64,000 nucleotides of DNA from positions 248,001-312,000 of the forward strand of contig CANTFL010001490.1 in NCBI GenBank assembly GCA_947650285.1. Direction: 5' to 3'. The position numbers and the translations under genes were made by a program. Origin of the DNA: Hyaloperonospora brassicae (lineage: Eukaryota; Oomycota; Peronosporomycetes; Peronosporales; Peronosporaceae). The notes below the pieces were generated by a model. That model did not search any database and was not told where the DNA came from. It saw only the letters and a list, made by a program, of their open reading frames with translations. Positions 42,879 through 52,400 of this stretch are shown here, piece by piece; the first letter of the stretch is position 1; every line of letters starts with the position of its first letter.

Positions 42879-44033
42879 ATGAACATGTTGGATGAAGAAG
42901 ACACCTTTCACGCCACGCGTGAAGGGTTTACCCATTTGAGTGACATCGAATGGGGTGCGGTAGAACGAATGAGTTCTACCGTAGGCGAACTCGTCGTCAG
43001 CACCATGTTGGAGTCTCTAGACAGAGACCAACAACATGCTGCTATCGCCAAGTTCATTCACAATGAACTTGCTCTCGAGAGGGAGAAAGTAGCCTTGCTT
43101 CACCAGCAAGGCTCTCAACAGGCCGAGCAGTTGAGAGAACTCGGTGCTCAACAGACGGAGCTGTTGAGACAGCAGCAATTCCATGCTGCTGTGGGCGGGA
43201 CGGCGCATGCGCGTCGTCCCGAAGTGATGAAAGTCGACATCTCCAAGTACAGTGGAGTCCCGGAGGACTCCCTGTTACTATGGTTTGTCGAACTCGACAG
43301 AGCCCTAAGGGCTCGTCGCGTCGAAGATGAGCAAATGAAACTCACATTTGCTCAGACCCACTTGGCAGGGCGTGCCAAAACTTGGTCCCTGGGACTCGAG
43401 AGTAGCGACCCAAATGTGTTTAGGTCGCTAGATGACTTCAAGTCCCGGCTCAGACAAACGTTTGAGCCGCCACGTGCTGAGTTCAGGGCTCGTTCAGAGC
43501 TCCTGAAACTCAAGCAGGGTAAGCGTGATGTGCACGCTTACGCACAACATATACGACTCCTTGCGAGTAGTATAACTGCAAACCCAGTTCATGAACACAC
43601 GTTGATTACGGTGTTCATGCAAGGGCTCGCAGAAGGGCCCGTCAGGAGCCACCTGTTCCGCCTTGAGCTGAATACGCTTGAAGAAGCGATATCAGCCGCG
43701 GAACAGGAAGACTTTAGCATGAGACAGGCTCATGCTAGCTCAAACTCTTACCGTCCACCGAGACGACAAGAGATCGGAGGTCCAGAACCAATGGACCTCT
43801 GTTATGTTGAGAGCGAGAGACCTCGCTCTACAAGCAACAAGCGATTGCAGAGGTGCAATCGCTGTCAGAAGTTAGGGCACTACGCATACGAGTGTAGTGC
43901 TCCGCGCCCAGTACCAAACAGTACTGAGCGAAATGGACGACCATTCGCCAGAAAGGGCAATGGGCGTGGGTCCAGCGCTGTTGCGAAGCCGCAACAGCGA
44001 GACGGGCCATCAAAAAATGGTCGGGGTCAGTAG
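42879..44033 (+). CDS. gag: Gag polyprotein of element 2, 384 aa
   Basis: Starts at ATG 42879 (MNMLDEEDTF). Residues about 60-90 form a Gln/Glu-rich coiled coil. Residues about 130-255 match the retrotransposon gag (capsid) domain (FAQTHLAGRAKTWSLGLES, FKSRLRQTFEPPRAEFRARSELLKLKQGKRDVHAYA). A perfect CCHC knuckle, CNRCQKLGHYAYEC, lies at about residues 328-341, followed by a basic tail. It packages the RNA in virus-like particles. The stop TAG at 44031-44033 sits inside a hairpin that overlaps the start of the pol frame. Confidence 0.95.
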   Translation: MNMLDEEDTFHATREGFTHLSDIEWGAVERMSSTVGELVVSTMLESLDRDQQHAAIAKFIHNELALEREKVALLHQQGSQQAEQLRELGAQQTELLRQQQFHAAVGGTAHARRPEVMKVDISKYSGVPEDSLLLWFVELDRALRARRVEDEQMKLTFAQTHLAGRAKTWSLGLESSDPNVFRSLDDFKSRLRQTFEPPRAEFRARSELLKLKQGKRDVHAYAQHIRLLASSITANPVHEHTLITVFMQGLAEGPVRSHLFRLELNTLEEAISAAEQEDFSMRQAHASSNSYRPPRRQEIGGPEPMDLCYVESERPRSTSNKRLQRCNRCQKLGHYAYECSAPRPVPNSTERNGRPFARKGNGRGSSAVAKPQQRDGPSKNGRGQ

Positions 44034-47000
44034 GGGCGGAGCGCCCTACTGATCCAGCAACCTCAAGAGAATTTGCAAACCTCTTGACGAAAGTTGCTCC
44101 AGATACACAATCATTGTGTGTCTCTGCACCTGGTGATGACGTTTCGCTCATCACCTTGAAGTTGGAAGCGACAAATGACTTGTCGCTTCGTGCCCTAGTA
44201 GACTGTGGGGCGTCGAACAACTTTGTTCGTCGCCAGTCACTAGAGGGTCGTAGGCTCAAGTTCGTTGAGCGCGACATTCCCCTCACAAGGATGACGGTGC
44301 GCCTTGCAACAGGCGCATCGATAACCGTTGAGAAACGTGTAGTAGGAATCCACTACACGTTAGAGGGCGAGCAGTACGATGATGATTTCATCGTACTAGA
44401 TCTGGATGACAAATTTGATGTCATCCTGGGATTACCTTGGCTCAGAAAATACGAGCCAAGGGTGAGCTGGCAGCATCGATCCGTGAAGATGCCTGCTGCT
44501 TGTTCATCAGATGGCCATCTGATGAACATCTTGGAGCGTCCACAAGCGTGTGGATGTTCTGCGAGTGAGTGCGATGGCCTCACTTGCGGTACGGTCGTTA
44601 GCACGACTGCACAAGGTCACAGTGTAGTTGATCACTACACTGTGGAGCAAGCTCCCGGCGGCTGTACAGAAGTACAGGCTGCGCCGAAGGTCCACCACTC
44701 GAATAAGTCGAGTGGACCGGGACATGGATGCATGCCTAGCGGGCAGCATCTTAGAAGAAAGAAATCTGTTGCCCCCAAGGGGCAACATGAAAATCCTAGG
44801 TCGACTGGAGAGTCGACCGTAGAGGATCGGTTCCTGACTGTGGTTGCACAGCCACAGTCGGAAGACGTCGAGGGAATAAGTCCCCACGTACTTGAGGAAG
44901 GAGTTCCTCAAGAGTTGCTTGCTGAGGGATCAGGCCCTCAGCAACCTGTGGAAGCAAGATCCCAGGAAGAAACCGAGACGTTGAACGTCTTGGTTAATGA
45001 CGGATCAAGCGTAGGCGCTTATACGCTTGATCTGATTGTGCCTCCGAAGTTGACTTCGGAGATAACTCAGTTGCCAACGCTAGAACCGAAACGGTTCTTG
45101 CGTGATCTGCGTAGTGGCAAAGTCAAGCAGATCTGCGTACTCGTCACAGAGGACGAGTATGTGACCGACATTCGGTCGGCAACAGTATTTGCTGAGAACG
45201 AACGGGTTCTCAGCAGCTCATCGATGGACGAAAGTGTCCTCGATGAGAAGACTCGGATTGAGCGATACGCGTCCCAATCCTGGGAGTCACTTCAGGCAAA
45301 TCCTTTGTATAAGGATTTGATCGAATTCAGGGATGTGTTCCCTGAATCCGTACCTTGCGAGTTGCCTAAGGACAAAGGCACTCGACACGAGATCGAGCTC
45401 AAACCGGGCTCGAAATACTGTGTCATGAAGCAGTGGCCACTGCCTCGTGAACAAGTGATAGCGATCGACAAGTTCTTTGCCGATCGCTTAGCAGCGGGCC
45501 ATGTGAGGGAATCAACATCCCCTCACAGCTCTCCGACCTTCTGTGTGCGAAAGGCCACAGGAGGGTGGCGGATAGTGCACGCATTCAACAAGTTGAATGC
45601 TGCAACGGTACCGGCTCAGACGCCGATACCGAGGAAGGACGTAATCATAGATGGTATGTCAAAGAGTACCATCTTTTCGTCCATGGATCTGATGGATGGA
45701 TTCTATCAGATCCTGATGCGTGAACGGGACGTCCCGTTCACAGCAGTGAGTACCCCCAGCGGGATGCTGTGGGAGTGGCTAGTGATGCCACAGGGGCTGA
45801 GTAATGCCCCTGCAACATTCAACAGATGTGTAACAAATCTGTTGAGACCGGTGCGAGACTTCGCACCGAGTTACTTCGACGATGTGTTCGTCCATAGCCG
45901 GGCTATGGACGGGAAGACGGACGTTGAAGTTCACAGAACTCACGTTCGTCAGGTTCTTCAACTTATGCGCAAGCATAAGTTGTACGCCAACCTCAAGAAG
46001 TGTATATTCGCGGCTAGCGAAATACCACTTCTTGGGTGCATCGTGGGGAAACACGGCGTACGCCCTGATCCCGAAAAGATCAAGGCGATCACCGACTGGC
46101 CAGTGCCAGTCGATGTCAAGGGACTTCGAAAGTTCCTTGGTCTTGCGGCGTACTTGCACAAGTACTCGCGCAACTACGCCGAGATGACTGTTCATCTTTC
46201 TTGCTTGCTCAAGAAAAATGTCAAGTGGTCATGGAACGCTGAATGCCAGCGTTCCTTTGAAGGTATCAAGCAAAGCTTGATGCAATCGCCGATCTTGGCG
46301 ATTGCAGATCAGGACAGACCATTTCATGTGGTCTGTGACGCCAGCGATTTCGCAATCGGCTGTGCGTTAATGCAGTTCGATGCAGATGGCGCGGAGCGCG
46401 TCATCTGTTATCAATCGCGTCAGCTGCAAGCAGCTGAGCGTAATTACCCAGTGCATGACAAGGAACTCCTTGCCATGAAATACGCACTGGCTAAATTTCG
46501 CGTCTATCTCTTGGGAGATAGACCGTTTGTAGTCTACACGGACCATGCGTCATTACGCACGGCCGTAAACAGCCCACACCTCTCGCAAAGAATGGCGAGG
46601 TGGCTGTCTTTCTTCGCGGAGTATAACTTCTCCGTGGAGTATAAACCGGGACGACTCAATGTCGTCGCGGATGCTCTTTCGCGCCGGCCCGATTTCGAGC
46701 CGGACGCGCAATCCAACAGTGAGGACAAGCCCACTGTTGCGACACTGTCAGTCAGTGTCCCGTCGTCAAGTTTACTTGACGACGTACGAAAGGCATACGC
46801 GGAAGATAAGGATCTTCTGCGATTGATGGATCATCTGGTGAATCCATCCAGTAAATCCATGAGGGATTTACCGGCTTTGTACCGATCCTCATCGGATCGG
46901 TATAGTACACGCAACGGATTGCTGTACTATACAGCTGTTGCCGACGACACGCCTCGTGTCGTCGTACCCGCTCATCATGATTTGCGATTGCGCATCATGT

Positions 47001-48928
47001 ATGAGTGTCACGATGCCCCAACAAGCGGCCATCGTGGTAGAGAAAAGACTTACCTCACGGTAAGTCGCGACTTTTACTGGCCCCGCCAGTATCAGTTTGT
47101 TCGCAAGTACATCCGTGCTTGCGAAGTATGTCAACGGGTGAAGCCTAGTCCTTCATCCCGTGCGCCATTGCAGCCTCTGCCTGTTCCGACAGAGTGCTGG
47201 CAGTCCGTTTCAATGGACTTCGTCTTCGGGTTTCCCGAAGACGCTCACAAGAATAATGGTATTCTTGTGTTTGTAGACCGATTCAGCAAGATGGTCCATC
47301 TTGCTGCTGTCCCTGAGTCAATCAAGGCTCAAGGTTGTGCTCGTGTCTTTCTAGACACGGTCTTTAGACTCCACGGGTTACCCCGTGAACTCGTATCCGA
47401 CCGTGACCCTCGGTTCACGGCGGAATTTTGGCAAACCGTGTTCCGTACTCTCGGAACACGATTGAAGATGTCCACTTCTGACCATCCAGAAACAGATGGT
47501 CAGACGGAACGTGCGAACCGTGTCCTCGAAGAGATTCTTCGAGGATATGTCCACTCGTTTCCGAGTTGGAGCGAATTCCTACCCATGGTGGAATTCGCCA
47601 TCAATAATTCGGTGCATGCTTCAACACAGCACACACCGTTTTACGTGAATGGCCTACGCCATCCACGTGTGCCCACCCTTATAGAGTGTGACTCTTGGAT
47701 AAGGGGGGGAGGGACTCGCTCGAGCAAAAACCGTTTTGGCTCTTGCTCATCACGTGTCGACGCAAACGTCGTCACGTATGATGCCGATGTCGATCAAGTC
47801 GACATCGATGAAGAAGATCATCTCAATAATAGCGAAGACGCTATTATTGATTCGGATGATGATGACGATGCTGGTATATTCAGCATCGCCAACGATTATG
47901 CCAGCGAGGAAGAAGACAACCTCGCTGAAGAAGAGAGCAATCTCTTAGCAGTGCGCACGCAGCGCACTGCTAAACAAAACAAAGAGTCAGCAGAGAACTT
48001 CCTGCTGACTCGAGAAGCGGTAGTCCGTTTCGTTCAGGACTCCATCGCAAATGCGGTGGACCGTCAGAAACGGAACGCAGACAAGAATGGAAGAGCAAAT
48101 GTTCTTTCATTTAAGGTTAATGACCTAGTACTACTGTCTACGGTAAACCTACCTGGACATGCAGTCACTAGTGTCGGCAGTAGTAAACTACTGCCGAAAT
48201 ACATTGGGCCATTTCGAGTGTTGCATCGCAAGGGCAATGCATACACACTCGAATTGCCACGTAGGATGCGCACGCATCCTACGTTTTACGTGGGGAGGCT
48301 TAGGTCGTACTGTCAGTACGAGCCTTCTTCTTCCGATGAAGATAGCCCCCACGTTCAAGAACATCCATCAAGTTCTTGCGTTCGCGCTCCAGACGATCCG
48401 TCTGGTCGCGCAGATATGATACCTCGGTATTCAACCGAGTTATCTCTCCGCGAGCTGTCGCCAGCTCGCCGAAAAGGGAGCGGACATCCCGCTCGACCTG
48501 AAGCTGCGCCGTGGCATAATCGGCGCGATCCCTCGCCCGATCAGCCTCGTGATCCTTGCGGTTCTTCCGCACGGTGTCGGTCAAAGCGTAGCGTCGGTCG
48601 CGCTCGTGCTTCAAGTCATCGCGCAATTCATCGATTGCGCGATCCATCTCGTAAGGGTCGAGATGGTGGGCCTGGGGTTCTGGAGGAGGTCTTTCCTCCT
48701 CCACCACATCCTTTGGTGGATGCTCACGGTGATCAACGCTTTCTAGTGGAGCGTATCTTGAATCACCGTGACGATTCAGGATCAAGGACGAGCTACCTCG
48801 TCCAGTGGCGGGGGTATCCACCCTCTTGGAACAGCTGGGAGCCCCGCTCTCAGCTGTTGATGGATGTTGAAGGTCTCGTCCACCAATATGACGAGACCCA
48901 TCCGATGAGTCCTGTGGCCCATCGGTAA
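43928..48928 (+). CDS. pol: Pol polyprotein of element 2: PR-RT-RNase H-IN-chromodomain
   Basis: The frame is open from 43928 and lies -1 relative to gag. There is no ATG near the beginning, so expression most likely depends on -1 frameshifting. Domains: retropepsin with the active site in [10 protein letters not shown]; reverse transcriptase with GFYQILM, LPQG-like MPQGLSNAP and the catalytic YFDD; RNase H ([19 protein letters not shown]); integrase with an HHCC finger ([17 protein letters not shown]) and D,D-35-E residues in [14 protein letters not shown] and DGQTERANR; an acidic Asp-rich linker; a GPY-like module ([20 protein letters not shown]); and a C-terminal chromodomain ([27 protein letters not shown]). 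It supplies the enzymes for reverse transcription and insertion. The last 629 bases overlap the antisense ORF. Confidence 0.95.
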   Translation, partial: AKWTTIRQKGQWAWVQRCCEAATARRAIKKWSGSVGAERPTDPATSREFANLLTKVAPDTQSLCVSAPGDDVSLITLKLEATNDLSLRALVDCGASNNFVRRQSLEGRRLKFVERDIPLTRMTVRLATGASITVEKRVVGIHYTLEGEQYDDDFIVLDLDDKFDVILGLPWLRKYEPRVSWQHRSVKMPAACSSDGHLMNILERPQACGCSASECDGLTCGTVVSTTAQGHSVVDHYTVEQAPGGCTEVQAAPKVHHSNKSSGPGHGCMPSGQHLRRKKSVAPKGQHENPRSTGESTVEDRFLTVVAQPQSEDVEGISPHVLEEGVPQELLAEGSGPQQPVEARSQEETETLNVLVNDGSSVGAYTLDLIVPPKLTSEITQLPTLEPKRFLRDLRSGKVKQICVLVTEDEYVTDIRSATVFAENERVLSSSSMDESVLDEKTRIERYASQSWESLQANPLYKDLIEFRDVFPESVPCELPKDKGTRHEIELKPGSKYCVMKQWPLPREQVIAIDKFFADRLAAGHVRESTSPHSSPTFCVRKATGGWRIVHAFNKLNAATVPAQTPIPRKDVIIDGMSKSTIFSSMDLMDGFYQILMRERDVPFTAVSTPSGMLWEWLVMPQGLSNAPATFNRCVTNLLRPVRDFAPSYFDDVFVHSRAMDGKTDVEVHRTHVRQVLQLMRKHKLYANLKKCIFAASEIPLLGCIVGKHGVRPDPEKIKAITDWPVPVDVKGLRKFLGLAAYLHKYSRNYAEMTVHLSCLLKKNVKWSWNAECQRSFEGIKQSLMQSPILAIADQDRPFHVVCDASDFAIGCALMQFDADGAERVICYQSRQLQAAERNYPVHDKELLAMKYALAKFRVYLLGDRPFVVYTDHASLRTAVNSPHLSQRMARWLSFFAEYNFSVEYKPGRLNVVADALSRRPDFEPDAQSNSEDKPTVATLSVSVPSSSLLDDVRKAYAEDKDLLRLMDHLVNPSSKSMRDLPALYRSSSDRYSTRNGLLYYTAVADDTPRVVVPAHHDLRLRIMYECHDAPTSGHRGREKTYLTVSRDFYWPRQYQFVRKYIRACEVCQRVKPSPSSRAPLQPLPVPTECWQSVSMDFVFGFPEDAHKNNGILVFVDRFSKMVHLAAVPESIKAQGCARVFLDTVFRLHGLPRELVSDRDPRFTAEFWQTVFRTLGTRLKMSTSDHPETDGQTERANRVLEEILRGYVHSFPSWSEFLPMVEFAINNSVHASTQHTPFYVNGLRHPRVPTLIECDSWIRGGGTRSSKNRFGSCSSRVDANVVTYDADVDQVDIDEEDHLNNSEDAIIDSDDDDDAGIFSIANDYASEEEDNLAEEESNLLAVRTQRTAKQNKESAENFLLTREAVVRFVQDSIANAVDRQKRNADKNGRANVLSFKVNDLVLLSTVNLPGHAVTSVGSSKLLPKYIGPFRVLHRKGNAYTLELPRRMRTHPTFYVGRLRSYCQYEPSSSDEDSPHVQEHPSSSCVRAPDDPSGRADMIPRYSTELSLRELSPARRKGSGHPARPEAAPWHNRRDPSPDQPRDPCGSSARCRSKRSVGRARASSHRAIHRLRDPSRKGRDGGPGVLEEVFPPPPHPLVDAHGDQRFLVERILNHRDDSGSRTSYLVQWRGYPPSWNSWEPRSQLLMDVEGLVHQYDETHPMSPVAHR
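44012..44052 (+). promoter_or_regulatory. Putative -1 programmed ribosomal frameshift signal between gag and pol
   Basis: In the gag frame the codons TCA AAA AAT form the slippery heptamer A-AAA-AAT (44012-44018). It is followed after 8 bases by a hairpin with a 9-bp stem (TCAGTAGGG at 44027-44035 with CCCTACTGA at 44044-44052). The gag stop codon lies in the 5' arm. Slipping one base back enters the pol frame, which is open here. Element 1 keeps the same heptamer and stem. Confidence 0.7.
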
Positions 48929-49904
48929 ACACGCGCCCTAGGCGCTTGTAGACGGATTGCAAGTTTGCAATCGCGTCACGCATCTCCTCCGAGAGATGTG
49001 CCCTTCCCCAGGGCGAACTTAGGGAGTACACATCCCTATGTGCACGCTGCGAGTTGTCAACACAACTCGCACAAGGGTCTCCCCATGTGAGGCAAGGAAT
49101 GCCTGCCTCACTCGATAAACAATGCAACCGGTACCTAGCACCGGTTGGCGTTCGCCGTTCGAACCTGAGGCGTGTTGCCTCAAGTTTCTTGAGCCACCCC
49201 TCTCGTCCAAAATTCTTGACGTTTTGGACGAACGCGTTCCACGCAGCCAAAAGCGATGTTTTGTCACGCTTTTGGTTGCTATTGTACCATCGATGTCTAA
49301 GGAAGACATCGAGATAAAAATCTTCTTCAGCGCGAAAGTTCTTCGCGCTGGGACTCAAGCCGTGAAGCTCGGTTGCATCGAATAAGGGTATTCGATGGTG
49401 TTGGCCTGTCTCGTGAGACAGGCTATTGATGAGTTGTTCGGGCAAACGCCACGGCTTCAACTCATCACGCTTCACAGTGGTACCCTTGTCGGTACCACGG
49501 CTCCCAGATTGACGACGGCTCGCGCCATCGTCAACACGCTCGTGCGAAGACGCACGAGCCGGCGGTGGTGAAGAATAGAACTCACCACCCTGATCATCGT
49601 CATCACTGCCGAACAGACTGTGATGCGAATCACGAGTCCGTTCGTTCGGCAGTGGCCTTGGCGAATACTGAGGCGTCGCCGGTGAGCGAGACGCCTCTGG
49701 AGCATTGCCCGAGTCAGACACGTCTGACTCGCCAGAGTAGATGACCTCCACATCGGGGTCATCATACGCACGCGGCGTGATACCGCGTGCACCTGCAGCA
49801 CCTGTTGCTGCAGGCGAAGAAGGGGCGGCAGACGACGAAGCGTCTGCCGCAGAGGCTTGCACAGCACCAGGCTGTGTGGGTCTTGAGTCACCTCGCATAG
49901 ACAT
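48300..49904 (-). CDS. Antisense ORF of element 2, 534-aa coiled-coil protein of unknown function
   Basis: A true ATG at 49904 starts a 534-codon frame on the strand opposite gag and pol, ending in TAA at 48300. The N-terminal ~150 residues are disordered, Ser/Ala-rich and acidic, with [15 protein letters not shown], which resembles a SUMO-interacting motif. The central block ([40 protein letters not shown], then [11 protein letters not shown] with Cys residues) looks folded. The last ~120 residues are strongly charged heptads ([44 protein letters not shown]), a coiled coil. The gene occupies the space between the chromodomain and the 3' LTR and is conserved, though frameshifted, in element 1. 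I do not recognise a family. A promoter in or near the 3' LTR on the minus strand is inferred. Confidence 0.75.
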   Translation of the reverse strand: MSMRGDSRPTQPGAVQASAADASSSAAPSSPAATGAAGARGITPRAYDDPDVEVIYSGESDVSDSGNAPEASRSPATPQYSPRPLPNERTRDSHHSLFGSDDDDQGGEFYSSPPPARASSHERVDDGASRRQSGSRGTDKGTTVKRDELKPWRLPEQLINSLSHETGQHHRIPLFDATELHGLSPSAKNFRAEEDFYLDVFLRHRWYNSNQKRDKTSLLAAWNAFVQNVKNFGREGWLKKLEATRLRFERRTPTGARYRLHCLSSEAGIPCLTWGDPCASCVDNSQRAHRDVYSLSSPWGRAHLSEEMRDAIANLQSVYKRLGRVFTDGPQDSSDGSRHIGGRDLQHPSTAESGAPSCSKRVDTPATGRGSSSLILNRHGDSRYAPLESVDHREHPPKDVVEEERPPPEPQAHHLDPYEMDRAIDELRDDLKHERDRRYALTDTVRKNRKDHEADRARDRADYATAQLQVERDVRSLFGELATARGEITRLNTEVSYLRDQTDRLERERKNLMDVLERGGYLHRKKKARTDSTT

Positions 49905-50022
49905 GTTAGCTATGCGAGGTCAAGCGGAAAGTGAGTGGAACGGACCAAACAAGTACTCCCTGTCCCAATGGTGGCCAACGGGTGGCCTCCATATTTCGAT
50001 AGTCACACGGTGACTATCAGTT

Positions 50023-50034
50023 AAGGGGGGGTGA
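50023..50034 (+). promoter_or_regulatory. Polypurine tract of element 2
   Basis: AAGGGGGGGTGA immediately precedes the 3' LTR, the expected position for plus-strand priming. Confidence 0.8.
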
Positions 50035-50424
50035 TGTAACGGGGCAGCCCGTTACATAATATTGTCACTTAAGGAAAGTGACAATAAAGAATATAAAGAT
50101 GGATATTCTTTAAACAATATCACCGAAGCGGTGATATTGAAGGGTCGATCAGAAGGGTCTGTTCATTGGTTGATATCGTGATGATATCAACCCACCAATC
50201 GCCGCAAGACGCGCGCAATGAGTGGTGACGAGACGTCACCATACATGCAGTTATATTAGTATAATTGAATTAAGTCAAACGAAGAGACAGTAGTTTAAAG
50301 ACTTAATTTATTAATATAACAGTTCTACTTTTACCCTACCTACGCTTCCTCGCTCGCCACGTGTACGTCCGTCGGGGCACCGAAAACCCTTGCGTTAAGT
50401 TACGCAAGGGTGTGCCCCGTTACA
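50035..50424 (+). repeat. 3' LTR of element 2
   Basis: Same 390-base length and sequence as the 5' LTR apart from one base. It is followed by the CTGAG target duplication. Confidence 0.97.
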
Positions 50425-50612
50425 CTGAGACCCACCGACGCCAAATGACCCTGTCTCTCTTCGTTTACGCTCTGATCTGTTCGTATACGCCTCTGAACAG
50501 GATCTTCGCTGTTGTGTGCACCGAGCGAGCTGGGTTGGCCAACCGGGGGAGCTTCATCCGTTGCTGCAACTACGGCCGCAGCAAGCAGCAGAAAAGCGGA
50601 ATGAAGACGCAT
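50425..50612 (-). pseudogene. RXLR-like secreted effector, 5' part with signal peptide and RRIR-EER motif
   Basis: ATG at 50612 gives a clean signal peptide (MRLHSAFLLLAAAVVAATDE), then a short linker. RRIR lies at residues 41-44 and EER at residues 51-53. This is the layout of oomycete host-translocated effectors, with Ile in place of the usual Leu of RXLR. The frame runs into the LTR of element 2 after residue ~62 and stops within it. The rest of the gene lies at 41864-42444. Secretion and host-targeting are known for the family; a role for this gene is inference, and in its present form it cannot make the full protein. Confidence 0.7.
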
Positions 50613-52333
50613 GGCTGGTGACCAAGCAAATTGCGCAATGACCTTTGGACATGAGAGCAAAGAGCCCATGACGTGCTATCGTTCTGCTGACGACAGCGGT
50701 TACTGCGCCACGGATCAGAAGAAAGTAGACGTACATAAACGGCTGTACCACGTGACGCCAGAATCCCCGCCTTGAATTGTTGAAGAGCTGCAGAGATGAG
50801 CGTCACGTGGTTTGCTTGGTGCACGGCCCTTGGTCAGCGTACTTACTAACTCTCACCTCCTCATGTGCTCAGAAAGTAAGCCAGGAGTGGACAGACAGGT
50901 CGCCCGACAGATTGTGGTTGTGCTGTTCAAAATGGTGTGACACAACTATCTCATGTCAGCCCCGAGACTCTGTTGTCAATTCCTTGATGAGATCAGATCC
51001 ACGGCGTACCCATTACTCAGTACGGTAAGGATATCGACGGGAAGCATCGTTTCGCCGCGAGCCAAGATGCTAACAATAATTCATCAGCAGGGAACATGAC
51101 ACCCAGCAACAGCGTCGTATGGGGTCTACGCGCGGAAAGAAGCTCGATGACAATCAGATGCGACTAAAACGTGACAGCGAATCTTGACAGCCTCCATTCG
51201 CCTTCCCGTGCGACTAGATATATGGCGCTCACCAGCACGACTTCATGCGATTTCCAGTGCTGCAGCAACCCAGTGTCGTTGCTCGTCTCTCTCTCTCTGT
51301 ACTTTCGTCGGTCTATCGAATCAATGATCTCGATGCGTCGCCCGAGAAACGTCGTTGTTCTGCTGACTCTTTTGGTCGTTGTCCGGTCGGCCTGAATCAA
51401 TTCGCTGATAGCCTGAGCGAAGCAGATGGAGTCTGAGATCGATCAGCAGACTAGTCTGCAAGCGGGACAACTCGGGTCTAGCTCGATTAGTTTCGCAGTT
51501 TCTACAACCGATACAGGTGACGTTAGACTCTTATCACTTGTGTGTCATCACCACGGTCGTCTCGCAGTAAAGTTTACGTGAAGTTGCGACGTCTACAATT
51601 CCTCACTTGCGCTTCTTTTTCTAGCGCTCATGTGTTGCTCACAACCGATTATCTTCTCGGTAACGCTAACGCTAGACGACGCCTACATTGATGTACTCTG
51701 TGGCTTGGGCACTTTGTAGTGCAACGGTAGACTTCCCATTTTGCCACCACAGCCAAGTTAAAAAAGATAGCGCCGATGATGTACCTTGGCAGATGATCAT
51801 TTTATCGAGCAGATACGTCCTTCAACGCAATGAGTGTTCCGAAAAGGGATACGATCAATACTGCTTGTACAATGACAAAGCACAACTGATGCTGTAGATT
51901 CTTGCAAGAAGACAAACATGTCGGTCGCTGCCGTTGTCGAGCTTTCAGATACATAGCGAACGATGATATGAATTCGCGAGAGACACCAAGTGCAAAGTAC
52001 ACGGCGTAGCACAGTGTTGAACAATCGTGTTCCATTTCCGTCTGTCTCAATGCCATAAATCAAATGAGCTGACGCACAACGTACTCACAGCAACTGGAAA
52101 GGTGATACGTAGAGTGATCCGCTTGAATGGTATGATATGCGGAATACGTAAATGATCATTTTTGCAGCCAAAGACGGATCCATGGACAGAATGATGCTGC
52201 GTTCATTATACAAACTGAAACAAGAAGCGGCACGATCGGCGTTGAAGTTCTATGCTCAAGTGTGAAAACACATCATGTGACTGCACTCGTTTCGAAGTCC
52301 AAAGAACGTGACGGGCTTTGGTGGACAGTCAAG

Positions 52334-52400
52334 GAAACTACCCAGTGATGTACGGTAAAAAAAACTATCAAGTGATGTACGGGCAAGGAAACTATCAAGA
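52334..52400. repeat. Short tandem repeat, about 27-base unit
   Basis: Two and a half units beginning AAACTA and containing CAGTGATGTACGG or CAAGTGATGTACGG. Confidence 0.7.

Larger units (their letters stand above)
42445..50424 (+). mobile_element. Ty3/gypsy chromovirus LTR retrotransposon, element 2 (young, apparently intact)
   Basis: 7980 bases with 390-base LTRs that differ at one position, a CTGAG target duplication, a primer-binding site, intact gag and pol, a polypurine tract, and an intact antisense ORF. Order of domains in pol: protease, reverse transcriptase, RNase H, integrase, chromodomain, which places it in the chromovirus branch of Ty3/gypsy. The sequence from end to end is crowded with short inverted repeats (see findings). 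It sits inside an effector gene. Near-identical LTRs and open frames suggest very recent movement. Confidence 0.96.

Noticed and set aside
42445..50424. CRISPR-like or phage-like interpretation of the regularly spaced short repeats
   Set aside because: The repeats are different inverted pairs, not one direct repeat with spacers, and the element is a eukaryotic LTR retrotransposon.
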